A stretch of 64,000 bases of DNA, from positions 1,550,001-1,614,000 of the forward strand of contig JACCLO010000012.1 in NCBI GenBank assembly GCA_029448655.1, read 5' to 3'. The notes under the pieces are model-generated. The model saw only the letters and a program-made list of their open reading frames with translations. It was not told where the DNA came from and ran no database searches. Origin of the DNA: Wolfiporia cocos (Eukaryota > Basidiomycota > Agaricomycetes > Polyporales > Phaeolaceae). How positions within the stretch are numbered: the stretch's first letter is position 1; each line of letters begins with the position of its first letter. A program made the position numbers and the translations under genes. Shown here in pieces: positions 34,037 through 43,002 of the stretch.

Positions 34037-34508
34037 TGACCCAAATACTCTGGGTCATACCTCAGCATAACGCCCGCTCACTAGTAGCATCCAAGACGAG
34101 TCGACGACAAGGTCCCCACACTCAGAGTCGTTAACGTCGAGGTTCCTCAGACTAGCGAGATAGTCAGACAGCGCAGCGAGGCATGGAGTATAAGTGCCCG
34201 AAGGCATAGTCGAGAATAAAGGTTCTGGAGTGTAACGTCCCAGAACCCTAGTTTATATACATGAGAGGAGCGCAGTAACTACTGATGAGTACTCTTGCCC
34301 TAAAGTGCATGGCCTGTGCGCATGCGCCTAAACGATCACGGTACCTTAGCGTACGTAATCACATCACATGTATAGTAGAAGGTAGCCGCGTGCTAGCTAC
34401 TTGTCAATATGCGCCAAGATGGGCGCGCACGTGACGTCGAGTCCCTAGGTCGAGTGTTCGACCCCCGGTAATCGCATAATAAAGAGGCGTCACCGGAAAA
34501 GTGTGACA
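34037..34508 (-). repeat. 5' LTR of element D
   Basis: 472 bp. In LTR sense TATATAAA begins at 34259, with hairpin GGTTCTGG/CCAGAACC around it (plus-strand 34221-34228 and 34240-34247) and predicted RNA start at 34226. The end TGACCCA...TGGGTCA is a short terminal stem. Confidence 0.8.
34215..34259 (-). promoter_or_regulatory. TATA box and predicted R start of element D
   Basis: TATATAAA (34259..34252), spacer with hairpin, then AGAACCTTTATT (34226..34215) as the predicted transcript 5' end and self-primer. Confidence 0.6.
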
Positions 34509-34987
34509 ACACCATCTGCCAATCAATACATAAATATGAAATGGTGACAGAGTTGGATCTGTCAGGTCTGAACTGGGTTATAATAAGCTAGTACAACTGG
34601 GGTTGTGCCCAGTAGAATCATGAGTCTCCAGGGAGGTTGGTTAGCAACAAATCCCTATATCATACTCAAGCAATGGTGAGTTCTGTTGTGTGTCAAAAAC
34701 TGTAACATACAATGCATGAATAGATGGTAGATGTATGGACTTGGCAGATGTAGCTTTCTTGGTATATGTGCCTGTCTTGTTTCGGCTATGATATTTCTTG
34801 TTCCTGCCATGTGCAATCTCTCTCAGTGCTAGCTCCTCAATGCATTTCATATACCACACAGCAGCCACAGCAAGCAACTGGCAGACATGGTGGCTCACTA
34901 TTGGTACTGCAGGCTCAAAGTCATATGTGCAAGCAGGTGCATTGGATTGTACAGCTCAACCTAGCCATAACACATTCATGTGGACAC

Positions 34988-35907
34988 TGTTATGGATCAA
35001 ATATCCATTCAACCAAATATCTAAACAAGATATTCAATGCAGTGAGTAGCACACTACTCACTGTCACAAATCATTATTTCCTTGTATTTTACATCTGCAT
35101 GCCTCTCCAATTGTTACTGTAGATTATATAAGGGTTATTGTAGGATCTCCTACCCGGTCAGGTGCTATGTTACATTAGCATTATGTCATAGTAGTTACCT
35201 AGTCAAGTGCATGGACTCGCGCTTTAGGGTAGACACATGCATTGCACAATGTACATACATATAGTGTAGGCTGAGGTCTTACAATCTCAGTCTTGACATT
35301 GGGGTGGTCCCCCCTCTCTCATCACTGTGTGCACCTGCTAGTCGACACTCATCTTCAGACTTGCTAGCCTGGGGTGCAAGGCTGCAAGTTATGCCTCTGA
35401 GGTGGTGTATTAGGGTTCCTGGCTCCGCCAGTCACACAGTACATAGACTGTGTCAATCACATGTTCTAAGGTTGCTGCCACAGAGCTGGAACTCAAAGAT
35501 ATTTGCAGAGCTTGGTCATCCAGGTTTGAGAGTGAATATAAGACCCTTGTTATGGCGACAAGGTTGAGCCGAAGAGCTCAGTCAGTAAGTACATGGGTTT
35601 ATATACTACTAGCTAGTATTCTGGGTCACAGTGTCCTTAGTACTATTACCACTAAGTCTGTAAGGCTATATATGCTACTAGTGTATGATGCAACAGTGGC
35701 TGAAACATGAAACAGTCTGTGGTTTGACATGGAAGGCAGCTAGAAGCCTGATAAGCATGGTGCACAGAGCATAGGGCTGATAGACATGAAATGGTGCCCT
35801 GGTTAAACAGGGCCTACTACTGTACAGTACAGTGGTAGGGTGGCTGAATGCTGAGTCTCATTACATGAGCAGGCAGGGGAAAAATTTATCTGCACAATAT
35901 TGTAACA
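34988..35907 (-). mobile_element. Solo LTR, family A (A11), interrupted by B5
   Basis: TGTTATGGATCAAATATCC (34988) to CACAATATTGTAACA (35907), with the perfect target duplication GACAC (34983-34987 and 35908-35912). Removing B5 leaves about 520 bp of diverged family A LTR, including the TATAAGACCCTTGTTATGGCGACAAGG core. Confidence 0.85.
35062..35455 (+). mobile_element. Solo LTR, superfamily B (B5), nested in A11
   Basis: TGTCACAAATCATT...CACACAGTACATAGACTGTGTCA, 394 bp. Flanks CTCAC (35057-35061) and ATCAC (35456-35460) look like a 5-bp target duplication with one change. The TATA-proximal stem GGCTGAG/CTCAGTC has one G-T wobble. The terminal stem is ACACAGT/ACTGTGT. Confidence 0.75.
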
Positions 35908-37163
35908 GACACCACTATCTGGACCTATTAGGGCTGATCAATTCTATCCATCTACTCCATCCACTTCAGTCAGAGCAGGATTGAGCATCTATTATTGGAA
36001 CTCAGCTCAACTCCAACTACTTCTGCCATTTTGGATAGGAAGCTGAGATGATCGTGCACTCACAGAGCTTGCACTGCACAACCTGGTCACAATTGTAGTA
36101 GTGACTCTAACTGTGGGTGTGTGAAGCAATGTGGTAAGTAAAAAAATTGATTCTTTGTACTATTTACTCTCATTGCAGAGCTGGGACAATAGTATGAGGG
36201 TGCTTGTGGGATCCTGAAAGGTCTTATGAGTCTGTATATTTACTCATTGGAATATCTTGTCTTGTTAGTTCTTCAATAGCAAGTAGCACACTACTTACAT
36301 ACCAAGTCCCTAAGCTGGGGGCTTAGTTGACAGACTTCAGAGCTCAAAGAATATTGCTAAGGCTTGCTCACCCAAGTCCAAGAGTGAATATAAGACTCTT
36401 GTTAATACAACAAGGTTGAGCTGTGGAGCTTGACTGGTAAATACATGAGTTTATATACACTACTGGGTTTTCTGGATCTGAGTGTCTTAGGTACTACCAA
36501 ATACTGTAAGTAGACTAGCTACATGATACATTACAGGCTGAAATGATAGATAAATATGTTGTGGTTCAGTGCAACATATCAGAATCATGATACACAGGTG
36601 TGGTTGAGCATGATGAGCAATGAGGGCTGACACATACTAATTAACCCCTGAAACATGACAAATATGAAGCAATACCAAGGTTAGACTCAGTAGGACATGT
36701 GACCTAAGGGGAATGCTGTTGAATTATCAAGTCCCCTGTACAGTATCTAAATCTGGCTCCAGTCCAGCTGGCGCCCAGGTGGATTGCCAGCTGGTCCCCA
36801 TGGTGTTGCCATGTAGCTTACAATGGGCTGTCCCATCGATTGCCACAGCCCCAGGCTCTCTGGGCAGCTGAAGCTCACATTTATGTTGCATAAAATAGTA
36901 TATTATGTATGATTGTCACTGATTGTCACAATAGTATGTGAAATATGATGAACACATACTGTGAGACCAGTGCTCCTCAGCAACTATTGTGATCGTGTGT
37001 TGGTTCCCTCTGTTAATGCTTACAAGCTGCCATCTCTGGTGCATTGTGTCTCTGACACTAGCAACAATCTCAAACAAGAGCCAGGGTAATAGTACTTGCA
37101 CAAAGGCGTATTACTGGTCTGGGTTGTTCAAGGCATAAAAGGCCAAGATGAGTCTGGGGTGTT
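35908..37163. repeat. CpG-depleted repeats including a family A LTR fragment
   Basis: 36320-36500 holds an inverted family A core (AGAGTGAATATAAGACTCTTG, AACAAGGTTGAGCTG, TACATGAGTTTATATACACTAC). The rest to 37163 is AT-rich with almost no CpG and no gene. Confidence 0.6.
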
Positions 37164-37788
37164 TGTCACAGATCTGGGACATTCTACAAATTTTCCTATA
37201 TTTCTACCTATTTTTCCCGCATTTCTACGAGCGAATATGAAGCTCGCTGCTATAAGCGCCTGTAGACACGTACACCAAACCAAATAACACGTACATAACA
37301 TGCTATCACATCCACTGTTCATAACAACACGTAAATAACGCGCACGTCATGTACTATACGTAAGCGGCCCCGAGGTTTATCACAAGCCAACATCTTAGAT
37401 GACTCATATCCCAATACCGGCATATGTCATCACGCTTACTCAGCTTACAAACCCTTGTAGCCACAACGTCAATGTGGACCTACTGGTCCAAAGCCTGTTT
37501 CTTATTGGTGCGGCCATTACCGGCGCACATAGTCTATTGTATATTATGACTTAGCTGTAATATTTGTACGAGCGCACAGACCCGGTACTTTAGGGCAGAC
37601 CATTACCGGCTGCTGTCGCTACGTGTATATAAGTAGGAATAGCTCTACGCTATTCTTTAGATTTGTTCTCTTGCATTTGCACTTCAGCACACCACTCCTG
37701 CTGCACCTACTAAGCCCCTCACCTCGCCCTAAAGCCCCCTCAAGCTTTCTAGTTGAGTAAAGTGAGTCCCACAACTTAGTTTGTGTCA
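37164..37788 (+). repeat. 5' LTR of gag-bearing LTR element E
   Basis: Starts TGTCACAGATCTGGG and ends CCACAACTTAGTTTGTGTCA, 625 bp, CpG-rich. It contains TATATAA (37626-37632), a stem AGGAATAG/CTATTCTT (37635-37642, 37650-37657, one wobble), and the predicted R start at 37659. The 3' LTR was not found; the element is cut off after gag. Confidence 0.75.
37626..37669 (+). promoter_or_regulatory. TATA box and predicted R start (self-primer) of element E
   Basis: TATATAA at 37626-37632. AGATTTGTTCT at 37659-37669 begins 33 nt after the TATA start and is the reverse complement of the site at 37791-37801. Confidence 0.65.
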
Positions 37789-38803
37789 TTAGAACAAATC
37801 TGCTGGTACCCCTGGCCTTGCTGCAAAGCTTGGCCCTGGGTTTTTCTTTCTACAGGGTTCTTACTCGTTGCCGCACACCCTTGCCACTGACAAGTGGCTA
37901 AGGGACTCGATTGGGATCAGGGGGATACAGACACCTTCGCTGAAAAGCTTAGGTCATCATCAGGACAAGCCAAACCGCCTTTTTAGGCAGGAGGCTTTCC
38001 TAACCCAGACCTCAGGATTAAGAGGACATGGTTCCTTCTGACAAGAAGGAACTGCACGTGGTTAAGACCCACCACAAGGGAATAAAGGACGGTCTGCCTA
38101 TGTGCACCCAACCCCCTGCCATGGCAACCCCTGTTTAGGGACCCATCGCTACCTTGTGGGTCATCAATATGATGGCATGGGAATTTTCCAAAGCCGATCC
38201 CCAGGTGCAAGGGGCCCGCTTTGCGTTCCTCGGAACAAGTGGTGTCGGTGGATCAGTACAATCTGATCCGGCCAAAGGACATGAGCGGTAGCCAATAGCA
38301 TAAGTCCTCTGTGCAGCTCAGCGTGCTCTTCCTGTGGAGACGTGGGGTCCCTCTGGAAGAGGACAACGTAGCCCACTTCTTCGGAAGTGGAGCGCTTGTC
38401 TCTTGTGGTCTATGACCGACAGAAGGAGCTGCCCTGCAAGGATACCCAGGGAGTCTGTAGACGGCAAGCCACACTGCTGAAGCATGGATGGTCAAAGGGT
38501 GCAATACCCAGACCTCTTCCCTTACTGGTCCTCTGGGCCGGTAGGGTGTATCCAGTTCCCAATCATCTGACCTAGGCAGGCCTGGCAGTCAGCGACTCTA
38601 CCCCAGGAGCAGGTGCCTCTGTCCATTAGGGACATGCGGATATCCTCAGCTTTTGCCACTGGGTTCGTGCACAACTTAAGAGTATAGAGCCCATAGAGTA
38701 CCCTTTAAGTCCTGAAAAGGACCCCACTTCTTTTTCCACTTTTTTGTTCTTTCTCGACCACTGGGAAACGAAAGTTTCTCATGAAGAAGTTGTACTTTCA
38801 GAC
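37789..38803 (+). other. Leader region of element E
   Basis: About 1 kb between the 5' LTR and the first long open frame. It has small frames on both strands but no recognisable product, and is presumed transcribed leader. Confidence 0.5.
37791..37801 (+). promoter_or_regulatory. Putative self-priming binding site of element E
   Basis: AGAACAAATCT begins two bases after the LTR end. It pairs over exactly 11 nt with 37659-37669, and pairing stops on both sides. Tf1 of fission yeast likewise primes with the first 11 nt of its own RNA. Confidence 0.72.
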
Positions 38804-39679
38804 ATGCCCCGAATCTCCAACAAACGCACTAAGGGTTCTTCCACCGCCCCTTATGCCAAGCCTGCCAAGCGCAGTCTTATTGACCGTATCCAGTCACCTC
38901 CGGCAGAGGACACCCTTACGTACATGCTTCCTGTAAAGGAAGACTATACCGGTAAACTCCGTCTCTGGGAGATTCCGGTGAAGATGCCGAAGCACATTGC
39001 CGAAGCCGGGAAGCCGAAGCCTTGACCTCCAAAGCCCACCCCCTTGACAAAGAGGGTTTGGACTGAGGAAGAGAAGCTTCGCGCTTCCATCTCTGCCATG
39101 GAGTTCCAGCTCGAGTGCAAGGAACTCAACAAGCTCATAGCTGCCCGCGATAAGCTGAATAAGCGAATCGCTGCCAAGAAAGCCAAGCCGACTTCTCCGG
39201 CCCTTCACACCCCCGTCCCAGTAGCCGGACCATCTGTACCAGCAATCCATTCAGTTCTCGACCCGTCCCTTGTTTTCGGGAAGAAGAAGCCTCTAGCAGC
39301 AGCCGGTCATGTCATCCCTATGCTGGAGGGCACGCTTACCCGCCTCACTCCTCTCGCCAATTACCCACCTACTTACCTCAACATCAATATGGAACATGAT
39401 CAAAAGTTCCATCAGATGGTAGTCGAGTTGGAGGATTTGGTGGACAATATTAAGGATAGAGTGTGACAAGGACAGATCACCAATAGGGAGTGGAGGATTA
39501 TGAAGAGGCATTGTAAAGACTTAGGAAGGATATCCTTTTTAAATTGGCATAATAGGCTAGCAAGTATCATAGCACAAGCAGTAGCTTTAGATATCTCGTT
39601 CCGATTTGGAGTAGAACCTGCCAAGGTTCCTGGGCCCTCGACGGCTTCGGTCGAAGAGGACTTACTGGCGATTGTATAG
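38804..39679 (+). pseudogene. Element E upstream ORF (unknown protein), with two in-frame TGA stops
   Basis: MPRISNKRTKGSSTAPYAKP starts a frame that continues through TGA at 39023-39025 into PPKPTPLTKRVWTEEEKLRA, a Lys-rich helical stretch (ECKELNKLIAARDKLNKRIA), and a second TGA at 39464-39466, ending at a TAG-TAG around 39677. Both inner stops are one transition from CGA. The ORF precedes the gag frame and has no recognised domain. A separate protein before gag is not the usual plan of Ty3/gypsy elements. Confidence 0.55.
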
Positions 39680-39800
39680 TAGCAATACTATCATCTTTAA
39701 ACTCTGACAAGAGTGCTAGTAACGAAAGTACAACAACTTCTAAGAATAATCCTTTTTCTAAGAAAGATCTAAGAAATAAGTGTCTAACTCTTTTAACAGC

Positions 39801-40545
39801 ATGTCCGCACAAGCATCTTCCTCCAGCATCCCCCTTGCCCGCCGTCACTTGCTGTGCCTCAGGGCACAGCAGGTGGATGCTGCCCAAGAAGTTCCTCGCC
39901 CGTCGGAAGAACCCGACAACCTTGAAGTACACCTCCCTCCCATACAAGAGGAGGCTCCCATTGTGGCAGACCCTGCAAGCCCTTTGGACAGCAGAGCCCC
40001 GTCTCCGATCCTGGGATACCCCCACGCAGTATACACCCACCCCCTGGGACCGTACAACGGTCTGGGCCTGGAGTATAACGCTCCTCCCCTCTGAGATGCT
40101 GAGTACGTCGAACGGCTTCTCACCAGAATGCTCCCCGAAGCCACCCACCCCCGCGTCCAGCCAGACGTTCATGCAGCAATCATGAACGCCACCTGGCAGT
40201 GGGCCGCTGCCATCTCATTTGACATGGATGAGAACCTGGCAAGGGCACTCCATGGGTGCATCATACGGATCCACACCAAAGTGGATCAACTCATTACTCA
40301 GGTGGAAACGGTAGAGGAAATGATCGACGACTCAGCCACATGGCTGAAGAAGGAAATAGCAGCAGAAATGGTCGGTTTGGGATGACAACTTCGGAACGAT
40401 TACCAGGAAAAGATAAAAAAACCTGGAAGAAAAGTTCCAAGAGAAACTGGACAACCTGGAGGACGCGCTCTCCACCAGGGTCGAAAAATATGAAGAGCGT
40501 CTTGATGCTCTGGAAACTCATCCCTCGGCACCCTCCACATCCCGC
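39801..40545 (+). pseudogene. N-terminal extension of element E gag with two stops and one frameshift
   Basis: MSAQASSSSIPLARRHLLCL to YNAPPL, then TGA (40093-40095), continuing as AEYVERLLTRMLPEATHPRV through IDDSATWLKKEIAAEMVGLG, then TGA (40384-40386). An A-run at 40415-40421 is one base too long for the next frame. After it a coiled-coil-like stretch (KFQEKLDNLEDALSTRVEKY) runs into the gag ORF without a stop. The intact ancestor would have been one gag protein from 39801 to 41544. Confidence 0.6.
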
Positions 40546-41544
40546 ATGAGAGCAACAGAAGCTGCTGCTGCTTCTCAGGTACCACCCCCAGCTCCTTTCA
40601 CCAACGTCAAGATTCCTGTGCCCCCCAAATTTTCTGGTTCATCTGGCAAGGTGACCGCTCAGGAATGGGTAGAGAAAATGGGGTTATACTTTGGCACCCT
40701 CTGTGTCTACAACAACCATGACCGTATCACCCAGGCGCTCTTCCAGGTAACTGGAGATGCCTACAAGTTCCTGTTGCCTCTCATCAAGAAGGCAGGAAAT
40801 GGTGAACCGCTCGGGTCATGGGAGGACTTTACCAAGTCCATTTTGGCGCAATACGGGAAACAGACAGACAAGGAAATTGCCAAGAAGGAGATCCGCGGCT
40901 ACTATGGTGACAAGAGAAAAAAGCTCGCTGAAGATAATTACTGCGAGCGTTTCCGCACCCTAGGACGCCTCACGGAAACCGACAATGGTACCCTCGTCTG
41001 GGAATTTACGGAGACCTTCCCCGAGAAGGTTAAGGACACCCTCAATGTCCTTAAAAAGACACCATTCTTCAAGGCTCCCACGGACATAGAGGCCCTGATC
41101 GAACTTGTGCTGGAACTATACCAGCAGGCTTACCCGGAGAAGATCAAGGGTAGCATCTTCGAGAAGCCGGCCTCTACATACAAGAAGCCCAAAGAGAAGA
41201 AGAAGGAAGAGACGTCGACGTCCACTTCTGGCAAGAAGTCAGACAAGAAAGACAAAGGGAAAGCCCCCACTAAGGACAATGCGCCCGCCGCCCCATGCAC
41301 CTACTGTAAACAAACAGGTCATGGTCACATGAACTGCCCCAAACTCAAGGCAGACAAGGCAGCTGGGACATTCGTCCCTTATGCGGAATGGGTCAGAAGG
41401 GAAAACAAGGCAAAGGCAAAAGCCCAAGCCCCAGTACCTTCTGGAAGTGGGAAGGGACAGTCTTCTGGCAAGAAGACATACTCGGCACCACCGGCAGATG
41501 GGCAAAACGTATCAAGCCCGTACGATTTGGGAGGAAGTGACTAA
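40546..41544 (+). CDS. Retrotransposon gag (capsid and zinc knuckle), C-terminal intact part
   Basis: Open frame of 332 residues. It reads PVPPKFSGSSGKVTAQEWVE...VWEFTETFPEKVKDTL, the retrotransposon gag domain pattern, then a Lys/Ser/Thr-rich linker, a CCHC zinc knuckle CTYCKQTGHGHMNC (C-x2-C-x4-H-x4-C, about residues 251-264) and a Gly/Ser-rich tail. Gag packages element RNA in cytoplasmic particles. The ATG at 40546 is probably internal, because the frame is open upstream to the frameshift at about 40420. No protease, reverse transcriptase or integrase follows: recognisable sequence stops near 41690, and a (ATG)n tract and a MITE take over. Confidence 0.8.
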   Translation: MRATEAAAASQVPPPAPFTNVKIPVPPKFSGSSGKVTAQEWVEKMGLYFGTLCVYNNHDRITQALFQVTGDAYKFLLPLIKKAGNGEPLGSWEDFTKSILAQYGKQTDKEIAKKEIRGYYGDKRKKLAEDNYCERFRTLGRLTETDNGTLVWEFTETFPEKVKDTLNVLKKTPFFKAPTDIEALIELVLELYQQAYPEKIKGSIFEKPASTYKKPKEKKKEETSTSTSGKKSDKKDKGKAPTKDNAPAAPCTYCKQTGHGHMNCPKLKADKAAGTFVPYAEWVRRENKAKAKAQAPVPSGSGKGQSSGKKTYSAPPADGQNVSSPYDLGGSD

Positions 41545-41719
41545 TGTCCAACCCTCAACAGCCACCGCCCCGGCCGCCACAACCGTCGGAACTATCCAGG
41601 TTCCCCTCGCACCCACCACGCATCTTGAAGATGTTTTGTAATGAGCTCACTGCCCCCGAAGAGGCCGGGAGAGCACAGAATTATACTAATACATGTAATG
41701 TAGTACTTACATTTGAATG

Positions 41720-41751
41720 CATGATGATGATGATGATGATGATGATGATAC
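41720..41751 (+). repeat. (ATG)n microsatellite
   Basis: About ten ATG/GAT trinucleotides just left of a hAT-like MITE, whose target duplication (GATGATAC) is part of the tract. Confidence 0.9.
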
Positions 41752-42287
41752 TAGTGATGTGCCAGCCCGGCCTGGGGCTTGCCTGGGGCCTGTTACTGTG
41801 AGGATAATCATCACTGTAACCACACAAACTTATAACATACCTTCTCCAACTATCTTCTGACAAAGCCAAGCTCCAATATCTTCAATAATTAGTGAATTAT
41901 AGTGTGAAATCATCATTTCACCAGCACAGTGCTCTGTGGCGCGCCTTCCAAATGGGGTATCATATAGGTGCCCAAAAGTGAGCAACAGGCTTCAGCACCA
42001 AGAATTCAATCCATGGGACTATCCTCTAGCTTGAATTTAATAATATAGAGATACTACATTGGAATATAGCATACTGCTACTCTATACATCCTTATATCAT
42101 AGTTACTAGACATTTTATCTGTTAGAGCTTTCAGGCTTGGGGCTCATGGCTTGGCCCAGCCCAGCTTGAGACACAAGCCGGGCCCTGGGCTGTCTCAAGC
42201 CATGGTGTAGGGCCCGGCCTGGCCCGGCCCAATTAGGGCTTGGCCCAGCCTGGCCTATGGCCCAAAGCCGGGCCTGGCACATCACTA
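41752..42287. mobile_element. hAT-like MITE with 8-bp target duplication
   Basis: TAGTGATGTGCCAGCCCGGCC at the left end and GCCGGGCCTGGCACATCACTA at the right end are inverted repeats of about 20 bp. Perfect 8-bp flanks GATGATAC (41744-41751 and 42288-42295). The 536-bp element has G/C-rich subterminal GGCCCGGCC runs and no transposase. The 8-bp duplication and TAGTGATG end fit hAT superfamily MITEs. Confidence 0.87.
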
Positions 42288-42295
42288 GATGATAC

Positions 42296-43002
42296 TGACA
42301 TTCTAAAGGTCAGTACATAATATTTATTATTGATTTATCAGGTTACTTCACACAATTAGAGGTACCAGTGCAACTTGCAGCTTGCAGCTGCAGCACAAGC
42401 TTTGCGAGCCCACGAGCATCTCAGTCTCTTACCCAAATTGGCAGGAGCGGTCGGGGTTGAGCTGAGTACTAATAATAGGTGCCCAAACCCGCTCTAACCA
42501 AAGTGGATGGAGTGGATGAACATAATTGAGCAGCCCTATTAGCGTGAACAGCCTGACGGGTCATAACATCACCCACACCCGGGTAGGTCGCTCAGCCATC
42601 TCACCGTGTGCAGAGATATGCAGTTTAGCATACATCAGCATTGCAAGCACTCTGGAATCTAGTAGGTATACAATGAGTGACTGGGTTGCAGCACATTATT
42701 CTATGCTTGATTTTAAAAAACTGGGAACCCCTTCGAACGTTCACGCCCAAAACGCCTAGCCTTAGCATGACCAACGATGTCAGCTAAATAGGTGGTCTCC
42801 CGACGGCAGGCAAATGTCACAAGCCTGCAGAAGCTAACACTGAATTGAGACAGATGTTATGATTAGGTCTGCAAACCATTGCATCGGTCTTGCCTATAGG
42901 TAGATCGTTCACGTTCACGTCCACGGATCAACACGAATACAGCGTGCAACATACCATATAATAACGGATGACTACGACGCTGCGATTGGCGTGCATGCCA
43001 TT
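42296..43002. other. Right edge of the repeat island, with a truncated tRNA-Leu 5' end
   Basis: At 42586-42604 the minus strand reads GGTGAGATGGCTGAGCGAC, matching the first 19 bases of tRNA-Leu at 6524, with flanking homology through GCAAGCACTCTGGAATCTA (about 42643-42661). The anticodon and T arms are absent. No gene is seen in the remainder. Confidence 0.6.

Larger units (their letters stand above)
32680..34508 (-). mobile_element. Compact LTR element D (non-autonomous, two LTRs)
   Basis: A complete 1,829-bp insertion with the perfect target duplication ACACC (32675-32679 and 34509-34513). In element sense the 5' LTR is 34508..34037 (TGTCACAC...TGGGTCA) and the 3' LTR is 33199..32680 (TGTCACGA...GTGTCA). 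The LTRs share long blocks (GCCCTAAAGTGCATGGCCTG and AAACGATCACGGTACCTT on the plus strand) but have clearly diverged. A purine tract (AAGGAAGGGG) abuts the 3' LTR. The 0.84-kb interior lacks reverse transcriptase and integrase, so any mobility would need proteins in trans. It is CpG-rich and younger than A10. Confidence 0.88.
32248..34707 (-). mobile_element. Old family A LTR (A10), split by LTR element D
   Basis: 32248-32679 matches the inverted family A LTR (ATATTTGAGTCTGCAAATATAG, then TGTTTGAGAACAAGTATAAG and ACAACGAGGTCAAGCTGAGGAG). The remainder resumes at 34514 (ATCTGCCAATCAATACATAAATATGAAATGG) and ends CAAAAACTGTAACA at 34707. It is diverged and CpG-poor, in contrast to the CpG-rich insert. 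Confidence 0.75.

Noticed and set aside
41544..41801. Overlapping frame after gag (MSNPQQPPPRPPQPSELS...)
   Set aside because: Could be the start of pol by frameshift, but it soon becomes a poly-Met run from the ATG microsatellite, and no protease or RT motif is present.
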